DNA of 64,000 nt from Dietzia alimentaria 72 (GTDB taxonomy: Bacteria; Actinomycetota; Actinomycetes; Mycobacteriales; Mycobacteriaceae). The notes below the pieces were generated by a model, which saw only the letters and a program-made list of their open reading frames with translations, was not told where the DNA came from and made no database searches. Shown here one piece after another: positions 8,372-16,123 of the stretch (position 1 is its first letter; each line of letters begins with the position of its first letter). The stretch covers positions 17,394 through 81,393 of the forward strand of contig NZ_AGFF01000031.1 of NCBI RefSeq assembly GCF_000226215.1, written 5' to 3'. The position numbers were made by a program, and so were the translations under genes.

Positions 8372-9877
8372 ATGGGAGGCGTGCCCCTGAATCGCGAGGT
8401 CCTCATCCACCCCCGCCGCTGGCCGTTGCGCGTGGCCACGACCGTGGTCGCGACCGCCATCGTCATGCTGGTGCTCGCGGTGGCTGCCGGAGGTGCGTGG
8501 CTGCTGTTGCGCTCCGCGGTGCACGGGGCCATCGACTCCGCGGATCGCGATCGCGCGGTCGACCTGGCCGAGCAACTCGTTGTCCGGGGCCCGCAGGCTG
8601 CGCTGGACCTTGTCTCTGAGCCTCTCTCGGACGTCGACATGGTGCGGATCATCACCCCGTCCCGCGAGATCCTGGCAGGTCAGGTCACCCACGGGCTCGA
8701 GAACGTGCCCGTACTGCCGTCGCCCGCCGCCGGAGAGATCCTCCAACGCCAACTCAAGTCCCCGGGCGGCGCGGACCTGCGCGTCACCTCCGTGGGCGTG
8801 AGCGTGCGCGGAACGACCTTTGCTGTGGACGTGGCCACTGACAGCGACCGCTACGACTCCCTCCTGGCCACCGGCGCGTTCCTGTTCCTGTCGTTCGTGC
8901 CGGTCGCCGGCCTCGCCACCGCCGTGTTCGTCCAAAACGCGATGGGTCGGGCGCTGCGGCCCGTCGAGGCGATCCGTTCGCGCGTGGCAGAGATCACGGC
9001 GTCCGGCCACGGCGAGCGCGTGCCGGTCCCCGACGGGGAGGACGAGATCGCCCGCCTGGCCCGCACCATGAATGCGATGCTCGCCCGCCTCGACGCCACC
9101 CGCACCGCGCAGGTCGCCTTTGTGGGCGACGCCTCCCATGAGTTGCGTAGCCCCTTGTCCACTCTGTCCACCATCCTCGAGTTGTCCTCCACCTCCGGTA
9201 CGCCCGTCGACGTGGAGACCGTCGACGATCTTCTCCTGCCCGAGGTCCAGCGCATGCGCTCCATGGTTGAGGACCTGCTCCTGCTGGCCAAGAACGACGA
9301 GCGCGGCAAACCCCTGCGCCTGGACGACGTGGACCTGGACGACATCGTGCTCTCCGAGGCCGCACGCGTGCGGGGACTCGGCGCGGTGGGTGCGGGCGGT
9401 TCGGCAGGCTCGGGCGCCGGCGGGTCGACAGGTGTGGGCAGCAGCGGTTCGGCAAACGCGGGCCGCCTCGAGGTGACGGTTTCCGTGGAGCCTGCGCGCC
9501 TGGTCGGCGACCCCGACGCGCTCCTGCGGGTGGTGCGCAATCTCGTCGACAACGCGCGCCGCCATGCCCGCGGACGGGTGTCGCTGGGGCTCACGGTTGA
9601 TCGCTCGGACCCCTCTGCGCCGCGTGCGGTGATAGTGGTCGACGACGACGGCGAGGGCGTTCCCCCCGCCCAGCGGAGCTCGGTGTTCGATCGCTTCGCG
9701 CGCCTCGACGCCGACCGCGCGCGGGGCAAGGGCGGGTCCGGGTTGGGTCTGGCGATCGTCGCCGAGATCACCCGGTCCCACGGCGGCTCGGTGTGGACCG
9801 AGGACGCCCCCGGCGGCGGCGCGAGATTCGTAGTAGAGCTGCCCGTCGAGGCACTGTCGGACGACTTCGACGACTAG
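8372..9877 (+). CDS. sensor histidine kinase (HAMP-type)
   Basis: About 501 residues from the ATG at 8372 (in-frame TTG 8354 and GTG 8381 are alternatives). Layout: TM1 near residues 22-48, an extracytoplasmic sensor of about 125 residues, TM2 near 165-190, HAMP, the H-box GDASHELRSPLS with the phospho-His, the N-box LVDNARRHA, and the G-boxes DDDGEGVP and GGSGLGLAIV. A Gly/Ser linker of about 26 residues (near 9387-9465) is inserted between dimerisation and ATPase domains. The likely partner is the OmpR-type regulator at 10.1 kb, encoded tail-to-tail rather than in one operon. Confidence 0.92.
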   Translation: MGGVPLNREVLIHPRRWPLRVATTVVATAIVMLVLAVAAGGAWLLLRSAVHGAIDSADRDRAVDLAEQLVVRGPQAALDLVSEPLSDVDMVRIITPSREILAGQVTHGLENVPVLPSPAAGEILQRQLKSPGGADLRVTSVGVSVRGTTFAVDVATDSDRYDSLLATGAFLFLSFVPVAGLATAVFVQNAMGRALRPVEAIRSRVAEITASGHGERVPVPDGEDEIARLARTMNAMLARLDATRTAQVAFVGDASHELRSPLSTLSTILELSSTSGTPVDVETVDDLLLPEVQRMRSMVEDLLLLAKNDERGKPLRLDDVDLDDIVLSEAARVRGLGAVGAGGSAGSGAGGSTGVGSSGSANAGRLEVTVSVEPARLVGDPDALLRVVRNLVDNARRHARGRVSLGLTVDRSDPSAPRAVIVVDDDGEGVPPAQRSSVFDRFARLDADRARGKGGSGLGLAIVAEITRSHGGSVWTEDAPGGGARFVVELPVEALSDDFDD

Positions 9878-9930
9878 CCGAGGATCGCCCCCGCCGGACC
9901 CCGCAGCCCGCCGCCTGACCACTCCCCGTG

Positions 9931-9974
9931 CATCCGCACCCGCGCCTGCCAACATCCGCACCCGCGCCTGCCAA
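9931..9974. repeat. 22-bp perfect tandem repeat, two copies
   Basis: Two identical 22-bp units (9931-9952 and 9953-9974), each starting CATCCGCACC and ending CCTGCCAA, sit between the convergent kinase and regulator genes. No gene is seen here. Confidence 0.85.
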
Positions 9975-10069
9975 GCTTTCCCACACCCGCCACCGTCGAT
10001 GAATTCGGGCCGCCGCCGAGGCGCACGCGCGAGTTCATGGCGGGTAGCGGATGTAAAGGTGGGGCCGGG

Positions 10070-10756
10070 TCAGGAGCGAGCGGACCTGCTGTCGACGAGG
10101 CGGTAGCCCTGCCCACGGAGAGTCTCGATGGACCGGGTACCGAATGGCGCATCGATCTTGCGTCGCAGATAGCCCACGTAGACCTCGACGATGTTGTCGT
10201 CGCCGTCGTAGGCCGCATCCCACACCGCGTGCATGATCTGCGGCTTGGAGACCACCTGGTTGCGATTGCGGATGAGGTACTCGAGCACTGCGTACTCGCG
10301 TGAGGTCACGCTGATGCGGGTCTCGCCCCGTCGGACCTCGCGGGCAGCGGGATCCACCACCAGGTCGCCCGCCTCGAATACGGCGGGCCGCTCCGGCGCG
10401 CCACGCCGGACGAGGGACCGCAGGCGGGCTTCGAGTACGACCAACGAGAATGGTTTGACCAGGTAATCGTCGGCACCCAGGTCAAAGGCGTCGGCCTCGT
10501 CGTACTCGCCGTCTTTCGCCGTGAGCATGAGCACGGGGGTCCACACCTCGCGGCGACGTAGCTCACGGACCACCTCGTAGCCGCTGCGACCCGGCATCAT
10601 GATGTCCAGAACCACCACGTCGAAATCCCCGTGGCTGGCCATCTCCAGTCCGACCTCGCCGTCAGCAGCGGACTCAAAGGACCAGCCGCCCGCGACGAGT
10701 GCCCGGCGAAGGCTCTCCCTCAACGCCGGTTCGTCATCCACCACCAACACTCGCAT
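10070..10756 (-). CDS. OmpR-family response regulator
   Basis: A 228-residue transcription regulator. The receiver domain (1-120) has DDE at residues 7-9, the phospho-Asp in VVVLDIMMPGRSG near residue 51, and Lys in DDYLVKPFS. The C-terminal winged helix (about 130-225) has TSREYAVLEYLIRN and the wing RGQGYRLV. It presumably pairs with the kinase at 8372-9877. The open frame continues upstream, but the domain starts at the ATG at 10756. Only 10 bp separate it from the upstream acetyltransferase gene, so the two are probably co-transcribed. Confidence 0.93.
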   Translation of the reverse strand: MRVLVVDDEPALRESLRRALVAGGWSFESAADGEVGLEMASHGDFDVVVLDIMMPGRSGYEVVRELRRREVWTPVLMLTAKDGEYDEADAFDLGADDYLVKPFSLVVLEARLRSLVRRGAPERPAVFEAGDLVVDPAAREVRRGETRISVTSREYAVLEYLIRNRNQVVSKPQIMHAVWDAAYDGDDNIVEVYVGYLRRKIDAPFGTRSIETLRGQGYRLVDSRSARS

Positions 10757-10766
10757 AAGTGAGGTT

Positions 10767-11606
10767 CTACCCCTTGCTCTCGAGCTCCTGGTCCATACGC
10801 TCTGCGGGGACCAGCGAATCCGAGTGCCGTCGAACCACTCTGGCGGGGACTCCGGCAACGGTCGTGTGCGGGGAGACATCGTCGAGGACCACCGAGCCGG
10901 CGGCCACCTTCGAGCAATCCCCCACGCGTACATTGCCCAGCACGATCGAGCCGGCGGACAGCAGCACTCCCGCCCCGATCTTGGGGTGGCGGTCGCCGTC
11001 CTCGTTGCCGGTGCCTCCGAGGGTGACACCCTGCAGAATCGAGACGCCGTCTCCGATCACGCAGGTCTCGCCCACCACGATTGCGGTGGCGTGGTCCACG
11101 AGGATGCCTGACCCGACACGCGCTGCGGGGTGGATGTCCATGGCAAAGACCTCGGACACGCGACTTTGCAGGAACGAGGCCGCCATCACGCGTCCGGCGT
11201 TCCACATCTCATGGGCCACGCGGTGCACCTGGAGACCGAGAAATCCCTTGGCGAAGAGATAGGGAACCAGGTAGTTGGGGTAGGCGGGGTTGCGCTCGAA
11301 GCTCACCACGAGATCCGCCGCCACGGCGTCGAGGACATGAGGGTGCTCGCTGAGGACCGCCCTGATTTCTTTCTCCAGCACATGTCGCCCGATCTCAGGG
11401 GTCGCGATGCGGGAGGCTGCCAGTCGGGCCAGGGATTCACCGAGGTCGTCGCAGCCGTCGATGAGATCCAGGACGAGGCCCGCGATCAGCGGCTCGTTGC
11501 GACTGGAGGTCGCGTCGACGGACAGCCGATCCCAGACGGCGCGCACAGAGGAGTCCGCCTCCGTCTGTGGGACGCACGGGTTCTCGATGCTCAACTCGAT
11601 GGTCAC
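10767..11606 (-). CDS. cysE: serine O-acetyltransferase, long (enterobacterial-type) form
   Basis: About 279 residues from a GTG at 11606 (an ATG 16 codons upstream is possible). It makes O-acetylserine, the cysteine precursor. An N-terminal helical domain (about 20-140) precedes a left-handed beta-helix with DIHPAARVGSGILVDHATAI, VVGETCVIGDGVSI and GDRHPKIG, ending VVLDDVSPHTTVAGVPAR. The overall length and the ERMDQELE tail resemble E. coli CysE; many actinobacterial CysE proteins are shorter and sit beside cysK, which is absent here. The promoter and clear Shine-Dalgarno were not identified. Confidence 0.85.
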   Translation of the reverse strand: MTIELSIENPCVPQTEADSSVRAVWDRLSVDATSSRNEPLIAGLVLDLIDGCDDLGESLARLAASRIATPEIGRHVLEKEIRAVLSEHPHVLDAVAADLVVSFERNPAYPNYLVPYLFAKGFLGLQVHRVAHEMWNAGRVMAASFLQSRVSEVFAMDIHPAARVGSGILVDHATAIVVGETCVIGDGVSILQGVTLGGTGNEDGDRHPKIGAGVLLSAGSIVLGNVRVGDCSKVAAGSVVLDDVSPHTTVAGVPARVVRRHSDSLVPAERMDQELESKG

Positions 11607-11689
11607 CCGATACAGGGTAGGCCCGCCCAGCCGATCGGGGCGAGTCATCCCCACTCGACGACCCCGCGGGGGCGCGGCAGGATGGGGCC

Positions 11690-12013
11690 ATGATCCTTAT
11701 CAATGTCCGTTTTGACGTCAAGCCCGAGTTCGCCGACACCTGGCTCGAGATCACCAGAGGGTTCACCGAGGCTACCCGCGCGGAGCCCGGCAACCTGTTC
11801 TTCGATTGGTACCGCTCCCCCGAGTCGCCTAACACCTACCTGCTCTGCGAGGCCTTCCGCGAAGGCGATGCCCCGGGCGACCACGTGGACTCAGCTCACT
11901 TCACCGAATTCACCGGATCCGCTGCGCAGTACCTGGAGCGCACTCCACGGATCATCAACACCACGGCCGAGGGAGACGAGTGGGGGACGATGGGTGAGAT
12001 CACGGTGAAGTAA
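11690..12013 (+). CDS. antibiotic biosynthesis monooxygenase (ABM) domain protein
   Basis: A 107-residue single-domain ABM (dimeric ferredoxin-like) protein. It shows the family pattern INVRFDVKPEFADTWLEI, GNLFFDWYRSPESPNTYLLC and DSAHFTEF. Relatives include quinol monooxygenases such as YgiN. The true substrate is unknown. It lies alone between divergent cysE and the convergent DUF1906 gene. Confidence 0.85.
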   Translation: MILINVRFDVKPEFADTWLEITRGFTEATRAEPGNLFFDWYRSPESPNTYLLCEAFREGDAPGDHVDSAHFTEFTGSAAQYLERTPRIINTTAEGDEWGTMGEITVK

Positions 12014-12041
12014 GGAGCTCACGCGCTCTCGGTGAGCTCTA

Positions 12042-12857
12042 TCAGCCGACGCTGCCGAGCGCTGACTGGGCGAGCGCCAGGTAGTCGGTGGGCCACCACT
12101 GGCCGTAGTCGAGGGAGTAGACATCGTTGATGTCACTGAGCACCCCGCCCACATACGCCTGCTTGCCGGCTTTCTGGTGAATGTTGGCGGCCTGGCTGAG
12201 TCGACCCGCGGAGCCCCAGTCGTGCTGCCAGAAGTACTCGCCCAGGTTACGCCCGCGGCACCAGTCGATGGTGGGGGCGTTGGCGTACACGCCGAGCTTC
12301 AGCCCGGCGCCGTGCAGCCGGGAACGGAAACGGTCGAGATAGGGCGCGATCAGGTTGTCGAATTCCCACCGCGACGGGTTGTCGTCGACGGCTACGTACA
12401 TCGGAACGCCCTTCGGCCCGCCTGCCTCATTATGGATCCGGATACCGATCGGGGCGTGGTAATCGCCACCATCGGCGCCCGCGCGCCAGTCTGCCGAGGC
12501 GTCCTTGCCGTACTGGTAGCACGAGACCATGTTCAGGCCGTGCCCCCGGAAGTCATCGACCTCGCTTCGCCGCAGCGGCTTGCCGGTCATCCATTCCGAC
12601 CCGTTCCGACGATTCGAGCAGTAGCGGACGGCACCCATATGCCCGGCCGCACGAACCGATGCCGCGGACGGTGGGCCGGACGCGTAGTCGAGGAGCGTGC
12701 CGATCGGGACCCCGGCCCCCGCACCCGGCAGTGCCCCGAGCTCGGCGGGAATCGAGGACTGGGCACCCACGGCGGGCGTGATGCCTGCGGCGATTGCTCC
12801 GGCTCCGGCGGCACCGAGCCCGGCGCGGCGGAGGAAGGTTCGGCGGTCGAACGTCAT
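12042..12857 (-). CDS. Tat-exported DUF1906 glycoside-hydrolase-like protein (Rv2525c-like)
   Basis: 271 residues with a twin-arginine signal (RRTFLRRAGLGAAGAGAIAA, residues 4-30). The mature part matches the DUF1906 domain: GTLLDYASGPPSAASVRAAG, AVRYCSNRR, NMVSCYQYGKDASADW, VAVDDNPS, GVYANAPTIDWC and YFWQHDWGS. These motifs closely follow M. tuberculosis Rv2525c, a Tat substrate of the cell surface with a lysozyme-like barrel. Probable action is on cell-wall glycan, unproven. The ATG at 12857 was chosen because the Tat motif begins directly after it. Confidence 0.88.
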   Translation of the reverse strand: MTFDRRTFLRRAGLGAAGAGAIAAGITPAVGAQSSIPAELGALPGAGAGVPIGTLLDYASGPPSAASVRAAGHMGAVRYCSNRRNGSEWMTGKPLRRSEVDDFRGHGLNMVSCYQYGKDASADWRAGADGGDYHAPIGIRIHNEAGGPKGVPMYVAVDDNPSRWEFDNLIAPYLDRFRSRLHGAGLKLGVYANAPTIDWCRGRNLGEYFWQHDWGSAGRLSQAANIHQKAGKQAYVGGVLSDINDVYSLDYGQWWPTDYLALAQSALGSVG

Positions 12858-13011
12858 GAGGTACTCCGAGATCTCGATCGGCGGAAGGCACGTGTGACGC
12901 GTGGGGCCCGCGCCAGGCACGAGTATGTCACAGGAGCATTGCGGAAGATATCCCTTCGTTATCACACAGGTAGGCCCCCTCAGGGGAGGCACGCCTGGTT
13001 GACTTGCCTAC

Positions 13012-13911
13012 ATGACTCGCTCACATGGATGGTCCACAGCAGATATCCCCGACCAGGCCGGCCGGACCTTTGTGGTGACGGGGGCGAACGCTGGGATAGG
13101 CCTGGCCAGCACCGAGGCGCTCACGGCCAAGGGCGCGAGGGTAGTCATGGCCTGCAGAAACACCGAGAAGGCGGAGGCCGCGCGGGCCTCGTTGCCGGCC
13201 GGGTCGCGGGACCTCGCGCGAGTGCGGCGACTCGACCTCGCGGACCTGGACTCCGTCGACGAGTTTGTTGCCGGGACCACCCACCGGGTGGACGTTCTGA
13301 TCAACAACGCGGGTCTGATGAACATCCCGGCGGCCCGAACCGCGCAGGGCCACGAGATGCAGTTCGGGGTCAACACCCTGGGCCACCACACGCTCCTCCT
13401 GGGGCTACTGCCGCAGCTGACGGACCGCGTGGTGTGGCTCGGCTCGCTGGCGCATTGGCGGGGGCGGCTGGACACCGACGACCTGAACATGGACCTACGC
13501 GGCTACCACTCGTTGAACGCGTACGCGAACTCCAAACTGGGCTGCATCATGCTGGCGTACGAGTGGCAGCGTCGCTTTGGTGCCAAGGGAAGCGAGTTGA
13601 GGTCCGTGGCCGCGCATCCCGGCTATACGGCCACCGAGCTCATGCGGCACAGCAACAAGCCGCTTGCCGACCGCTTCTTCGAGCTGGGCAACTCGCTCTC
13701 ATGGGCGGGCCTGTCACCGGAGATGGGCGCGCTGTCGGTTCTCTACGCGGCCACCGTGCCTGACATCGCGGGCGGCGCGTTCGTGGGCCCGGACCGTCTC
13801 GCGGGACTACGTGGGCATCCGCAGATCGCCCGGTCGAGCCGCCGCTCACATGACCGCACGACGGCGGCCGCACTGTGGCAGCGGTGCACGGAGATGGCCG
13901 CGTTCCGCTGA
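13012..13911 (+). CDS. SDR family oxidoreductase (retinol-dehydrogenase-like)
   Basis: A 299-residue extended SDR with VTGANAGIGLAS (NADP-binding), LINNAGLMNIP, QFGVNTLGHHTLLLGLL and the active-site Tyr-x-x-x-Lys in AYANSKLG. It belongs to the branch often annotated as retinol dehydrogenase or protochlorophyllide reductase-like; bacterial substrates are mostly unknown. It is divergent from the DUF1906 gene and convergent with dapA. Confidence 0.85.
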   Translation: MTRSHGWSTADIPDQAGRTFVVTGANAGIGLASTEALTAKGARVVMACRNTEKAEAARASLPAGSRDLARVRRLDLADLDSVDEFVAGTTHRVDVLINNAGLMNIPAARTAQGHEMQFGVNTLGHHTLLLGLLPQLTDRVVWLGSLAHWRGRLDTDDLNMDLRGYHSLNAYANSKLGCIMLAYEWQRRFGAKGSELRSVAAHPGYTATELMRHSNKPLADRFFELGNSLSWAGLSPEMGALSVLYAATVPDIAGGAFVGPDRLAGLRGHPQIARSSRRSHDRTTAAALWQRCTEMAAFR

Positions 13912-13964
13912 CGCCCCGGCCAGCCCGCGTGACGGCGTGAGAGATCGGGCTGTGAGCGAGTGGG

Positions 13965-14852
13965 TCAGTTCAGACCGGACGCCGCCAGCCCCGCGCGGAG
14001 CTTGTCCAGGTGCTCGGGCGGCCCCTGGAGGAGGGGCATACGCAGGCGATCCGAGCCGATGACGCCCTGCATCTTCAGCGCGGCCTTGGCCTGGATAGCG
14101 CCCTGAGACGTGTGCATCACCGCGTCGACAGCGGGGATCAGGCGGGTATGGATCTCGCGAGCCGTCTGGAGGTCACCGGCGTCCACGGCGTCGATCATCG
14201 CGCGGTACTCGTTGCCAGCCACATGGCCCACCACGGAGACGACGCCGGTCGCTCCGAGTGCGAGGAATGCAAGGTTGAGCACATCGTCGCCGGAGAACCA
14301 CAGCAGGTCGGTCTCGGCCATGAGCCGACTGGCTTCGAAGAGATCACCCTTGGCGTCCTTGACCGCCTTAACGCCTGGGATCTCAGCCAGGCGCCGGATC
14401 GTGTCGGAGGCCAGGGCGGTACCGGTACGTCCGGGGATGTCGTAGGCCATGATCGGCCGATCGGCGGCCTCGGAGATCATCCGGAAGTGCTCGACGATCC
14501 CGTGTTGGGTGGGCTTGTTGTAGTACGGCGTCACGACCAGCAGCGAGTCCGCGCCGCGCGCGACCATCTCGCGGCCAGCGCGCATGGAATGCTCGGTGTC
14601 GTTGGTGCCGCAGCCGGCCATCACCTGGACGCGGTCGCCCACGGCCTCGACGACGGCCGCCACCGCGGCGTAGTCCTCGTCGTCTGTTGTGGTAGCTGAC
14701 TCGCCGGTCGTGCCGTTGACCAACAGGCCGTCATGCCCATTGTCCGCCAGGTGGACCGCGAGCCGCTTGAGGCCGTCGAAGTCGATCGAGCCGTCATCAT
14801 GCATGGGGGTCACCATCGCGGTGATGACCCGCCCGAAAGGGTTATCCGACAT
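13965..14852 (-). CDS. dapA: 4-hydroxy-tetrahydrodipicolinate synthase
   Basis: 295 residues. Condenses pyruvate with aspartate semialdehyde, the first committed step of lysine and diaminopimelate synthesis. TIM-barrel motifs are visible: NGTTGESATTTDDE, VVTPYYNKPTQHG with the catalytic Tyr, and VKAVKDAKGDL with the Schiff-base Lys near residue 164. The length is normal. Not next to dapB or other lysine genes in this window. A TACTCT box 7 nt before the ATG suggests a leaderless transcript. Confidence 0.94.
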   Translation of the reverse strand: MSDNPFGRVITAMVTPMHDDGSIDFDGLKRLAVHLADNGHDGLLVNGTTGESATTTDDEDYAAVAAVVEAVGDRVQVMAGCGTNDTEHSMRAGREMVARGADSLLVVTPYYNKPTQHGIVEHFRMISEAADRPIMAYDIPGRTGTALASDTIRRLAEIPGVKAVKDAKGDLFEASRLMAETDLLWFSGDDVLNLAFLALGATGVVSVVGHVAGNEYRAMIDAVDAGDLQTAREIHTRLIPAVDAVMHTSQGAIQAKAALKMQGVIGSDRLRMPLLQGPPEHLDKLRAGLAASGLN

Positions 14853-14859
14853 GCGGACC

Positions 14860-14865
14860 AGAGTA
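14860..14865 (-). promoter_or_regulatory. -10 box of leaderless dapA transcript
   Basis: TACTCT on the minus strand ends 7 nt before the dapA ATG at 14852; no Shine-Dalgarno. Confidence 0.5.
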
Positions 14866-14984
14866 AGCCACTTCGGCTCGGAATCCAGAGTGTGCGGACC
14901 CGGCTATGGTCGGCATCACCCCTCCGCCCCCGGCGAAAAGTTCACACAGTCGCCTGACGAGGTGGGGCCATGGCCCTCCACCGG

Positions 14985-15110
14985 TTAGCGAACCTTGTCC
15001 GGGTTGGTGTCGAGGAAGCGCCCGAGGGTGGTGTCCACGAGAACCTGAGCCACGCCGTTGGTCGTGGCCATACTTACTCGTAACGTGGTGGTCAACGCGT
15101 TCTGCAACAT
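14985..15110 (-). CDS. small ORF, 41 aa, unknown
   Basis: An ATG at 15110 with GGGAGG exactly 6 nt upstream (15117-15122 on the plus strand) opens a 41-codon frame. It begins MLQNALTTTLRVSMATTNGV and ends in a more polar stretch (GRFLDTNPDKVR). Thr-rich N-terminal half, amphipathic, no signal peptide or clear membrane span. A CRP/GlxR-like motif and a TTGACA hexamer lie 22-37 bp upstream, supporting real expression. I do not recognise a family. It is in an otherwise empty intergenic region, and may encode a small regulatory or membrane-associated peptide. Confidence 0.55.
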   Translation of the reverse strand: MLQNALTTTLRVSMATTNGVAQVLVDTTLGRFLDTNPDKVR

Positions 15111-15131
15111 CGCTATCCTCCCGAAGTTCTA

Positions 15132-15147
15132 TGTGATGTCAATCACC
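15132..15147. promoter_or_regulatory. CRP/GlxR-like binding site
   Basis: TGTGATGTCAATCACC matches the TGTGA-N6-TCACA consensus with one mismatch. It lies 22 bp upstream of the 41-aa ORF start. Confidence 0.45.
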
Positions 15148-15282
15148 CTACGTTCGTCGTTTCCTGAGCGCCAGTTAATGAAGAAGATTTCTGGACACTC
15201 GTACTGAACGACCAACTTGCACGGTAGCTGCGGGGTGCGTGCTGGCACCAAACCGCTGCTCCCGCACCCGGTGGCCATGTTA

Positions 15283-15300
15283 TAGTTGATTCATCAACTA
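15283..15300. promoter_or_regulatory. perfect palindromic operator before pirin gene
   Basis: TAGTTGATTCATCAACTA has 8-bp arms around a 2-nt centre. It ends 17 bp before the GTG at 15318. The form is typical of MarR-type regulator sites. Confidence 0.65.
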
Positions 15301-15317
15301 GATCTGGAGGGGTGCCC

Positions 15318-16103
15318 GTGCTCGTTCCCAGCGTCAAGATCCGCCGCTCGGCGTCCCGGTCCCATGACTCCGGCGGCTGGCTGGACTCCCGCCACTCCTT
15401 CTCGTTCTCCCGCTATCAGGACCCCATGAACACCCATTTCGGGCGTCTACTGGCGAACAATGACGATCGCATCGCCGCAGGCACAGGCTTCGACACCCAC
15501 GGACACCGCGACATGGAGATCGTCACGTGGGTGCTGTCGGGATCGCTCGTGCACCAGGACTCCGAGGGCCACAGTGGCCTCATCTACCCCGGCCTCGCCC
15601 AGCGCATGAGCGCAGGCTCCGGCATCCTGCACTCCGAGCGCAACGACGCGTGGCGCGACGGCTCGGTCAGCCACAAGACCCCGGTGGACCCGGTCCACCT
15701 CGTCCAGATGTGGGTCGTGCCGGACACCACAGGTGGGGATCCCGGATACGAACAGCGGGAGATCGATCCCGGCGAGTTGGAGAACGACCTCGTCGTCGTG
15801 GCCGGGGGTCTTCCCGGCTACTCCGACCGGGCCGCTATCCAGATCCGGAACTCGTCTTCCGCACTGCTGGCTTCCCGGCTATCGGCTGGCGGCTCGGTGG
15901 TTCTACCCGAAGCGCCCTATCTGCACCTCTACGTCCCGATCGGATCGGTGACTCTCGAGGGTGAGGGCGTGCTCGATACCGGTGACGCCGCCCGGATGAC
16001 CGCCTCGGGCGGGCGCCGCGTCACCGCCGGCGAGCACGGGGCGGAGATTCTCGCATGGGAGATGCACGCCGGGATGACCATGCTCGACGTCCGCGCGCAC
16101 TGA
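15318..16103 (+). CDS. pirin family protein (YhhW-like bicupin)
   Basis: A 261-residue pirin. Metal ligands appear in DTHGHRDMEIVTWVLSG and GSGILHSER (His-x-His and His-Ser-Glu). The N-terminal HSFSFSRYQDP and MNTHFGRL segments match the YhhW/quercetinase-like branch, which can cleave flavonols or sense quinones. The GTG at 15318 is preferred over the one at 15312 because GGAGG (15306-15310) is then 7 nt away. A MarR-type palindrome immediately upstream implies inducible expression. The gene is convergent with the BCCT transporter gene. Confidence 0.9.
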   Translation: MLVPSVKIRRSASRSHDSGGWLDSRHSFSFSRYQDPMNTHFGRLLANNDDRIAAGTGFDTHGHRDMEIVTWVLSGSLVHQDSEGHSGLIYPGLAQRMSAGSGILHSERNDAWRDGSVSHKTPVDPVHLVQMWVVPDTTGGDPGYEQREIDPGELENDLVVVAGGLPGYSDRAAIQIRNSSSALLASRLSAGGSVVLPEAPYLHLYVPIGSVTLEGEGVLDTGDAARMTASGGRRVTAGEHGAEILAWEMHAGMTMLDVRAH

Positions 16104-16123
16104 TCGCGCCCGCTCCCGGTCCG

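Larger units (their letters stand above)
14853..15317. other. long intergenic region with small ORF, CRP-like site and palindrome
   Basis: Between dapA and the second pirin gene. It holds the dapA promoter, a 41-aa ORF on the minus strand (14985-15110), a CRP/GlxR-like site just upstream of that ORF, and a perfect palindrome before the pirin gene. About 15150-15270 shows nothing I can name. Confidence 0.6.

Noticed and set aside
12177..13763. 528-aa plus-strand ORF
   Set aside because: Antisense to the DUF1906 gene, then out of frame with the SDR; no protein-like features.
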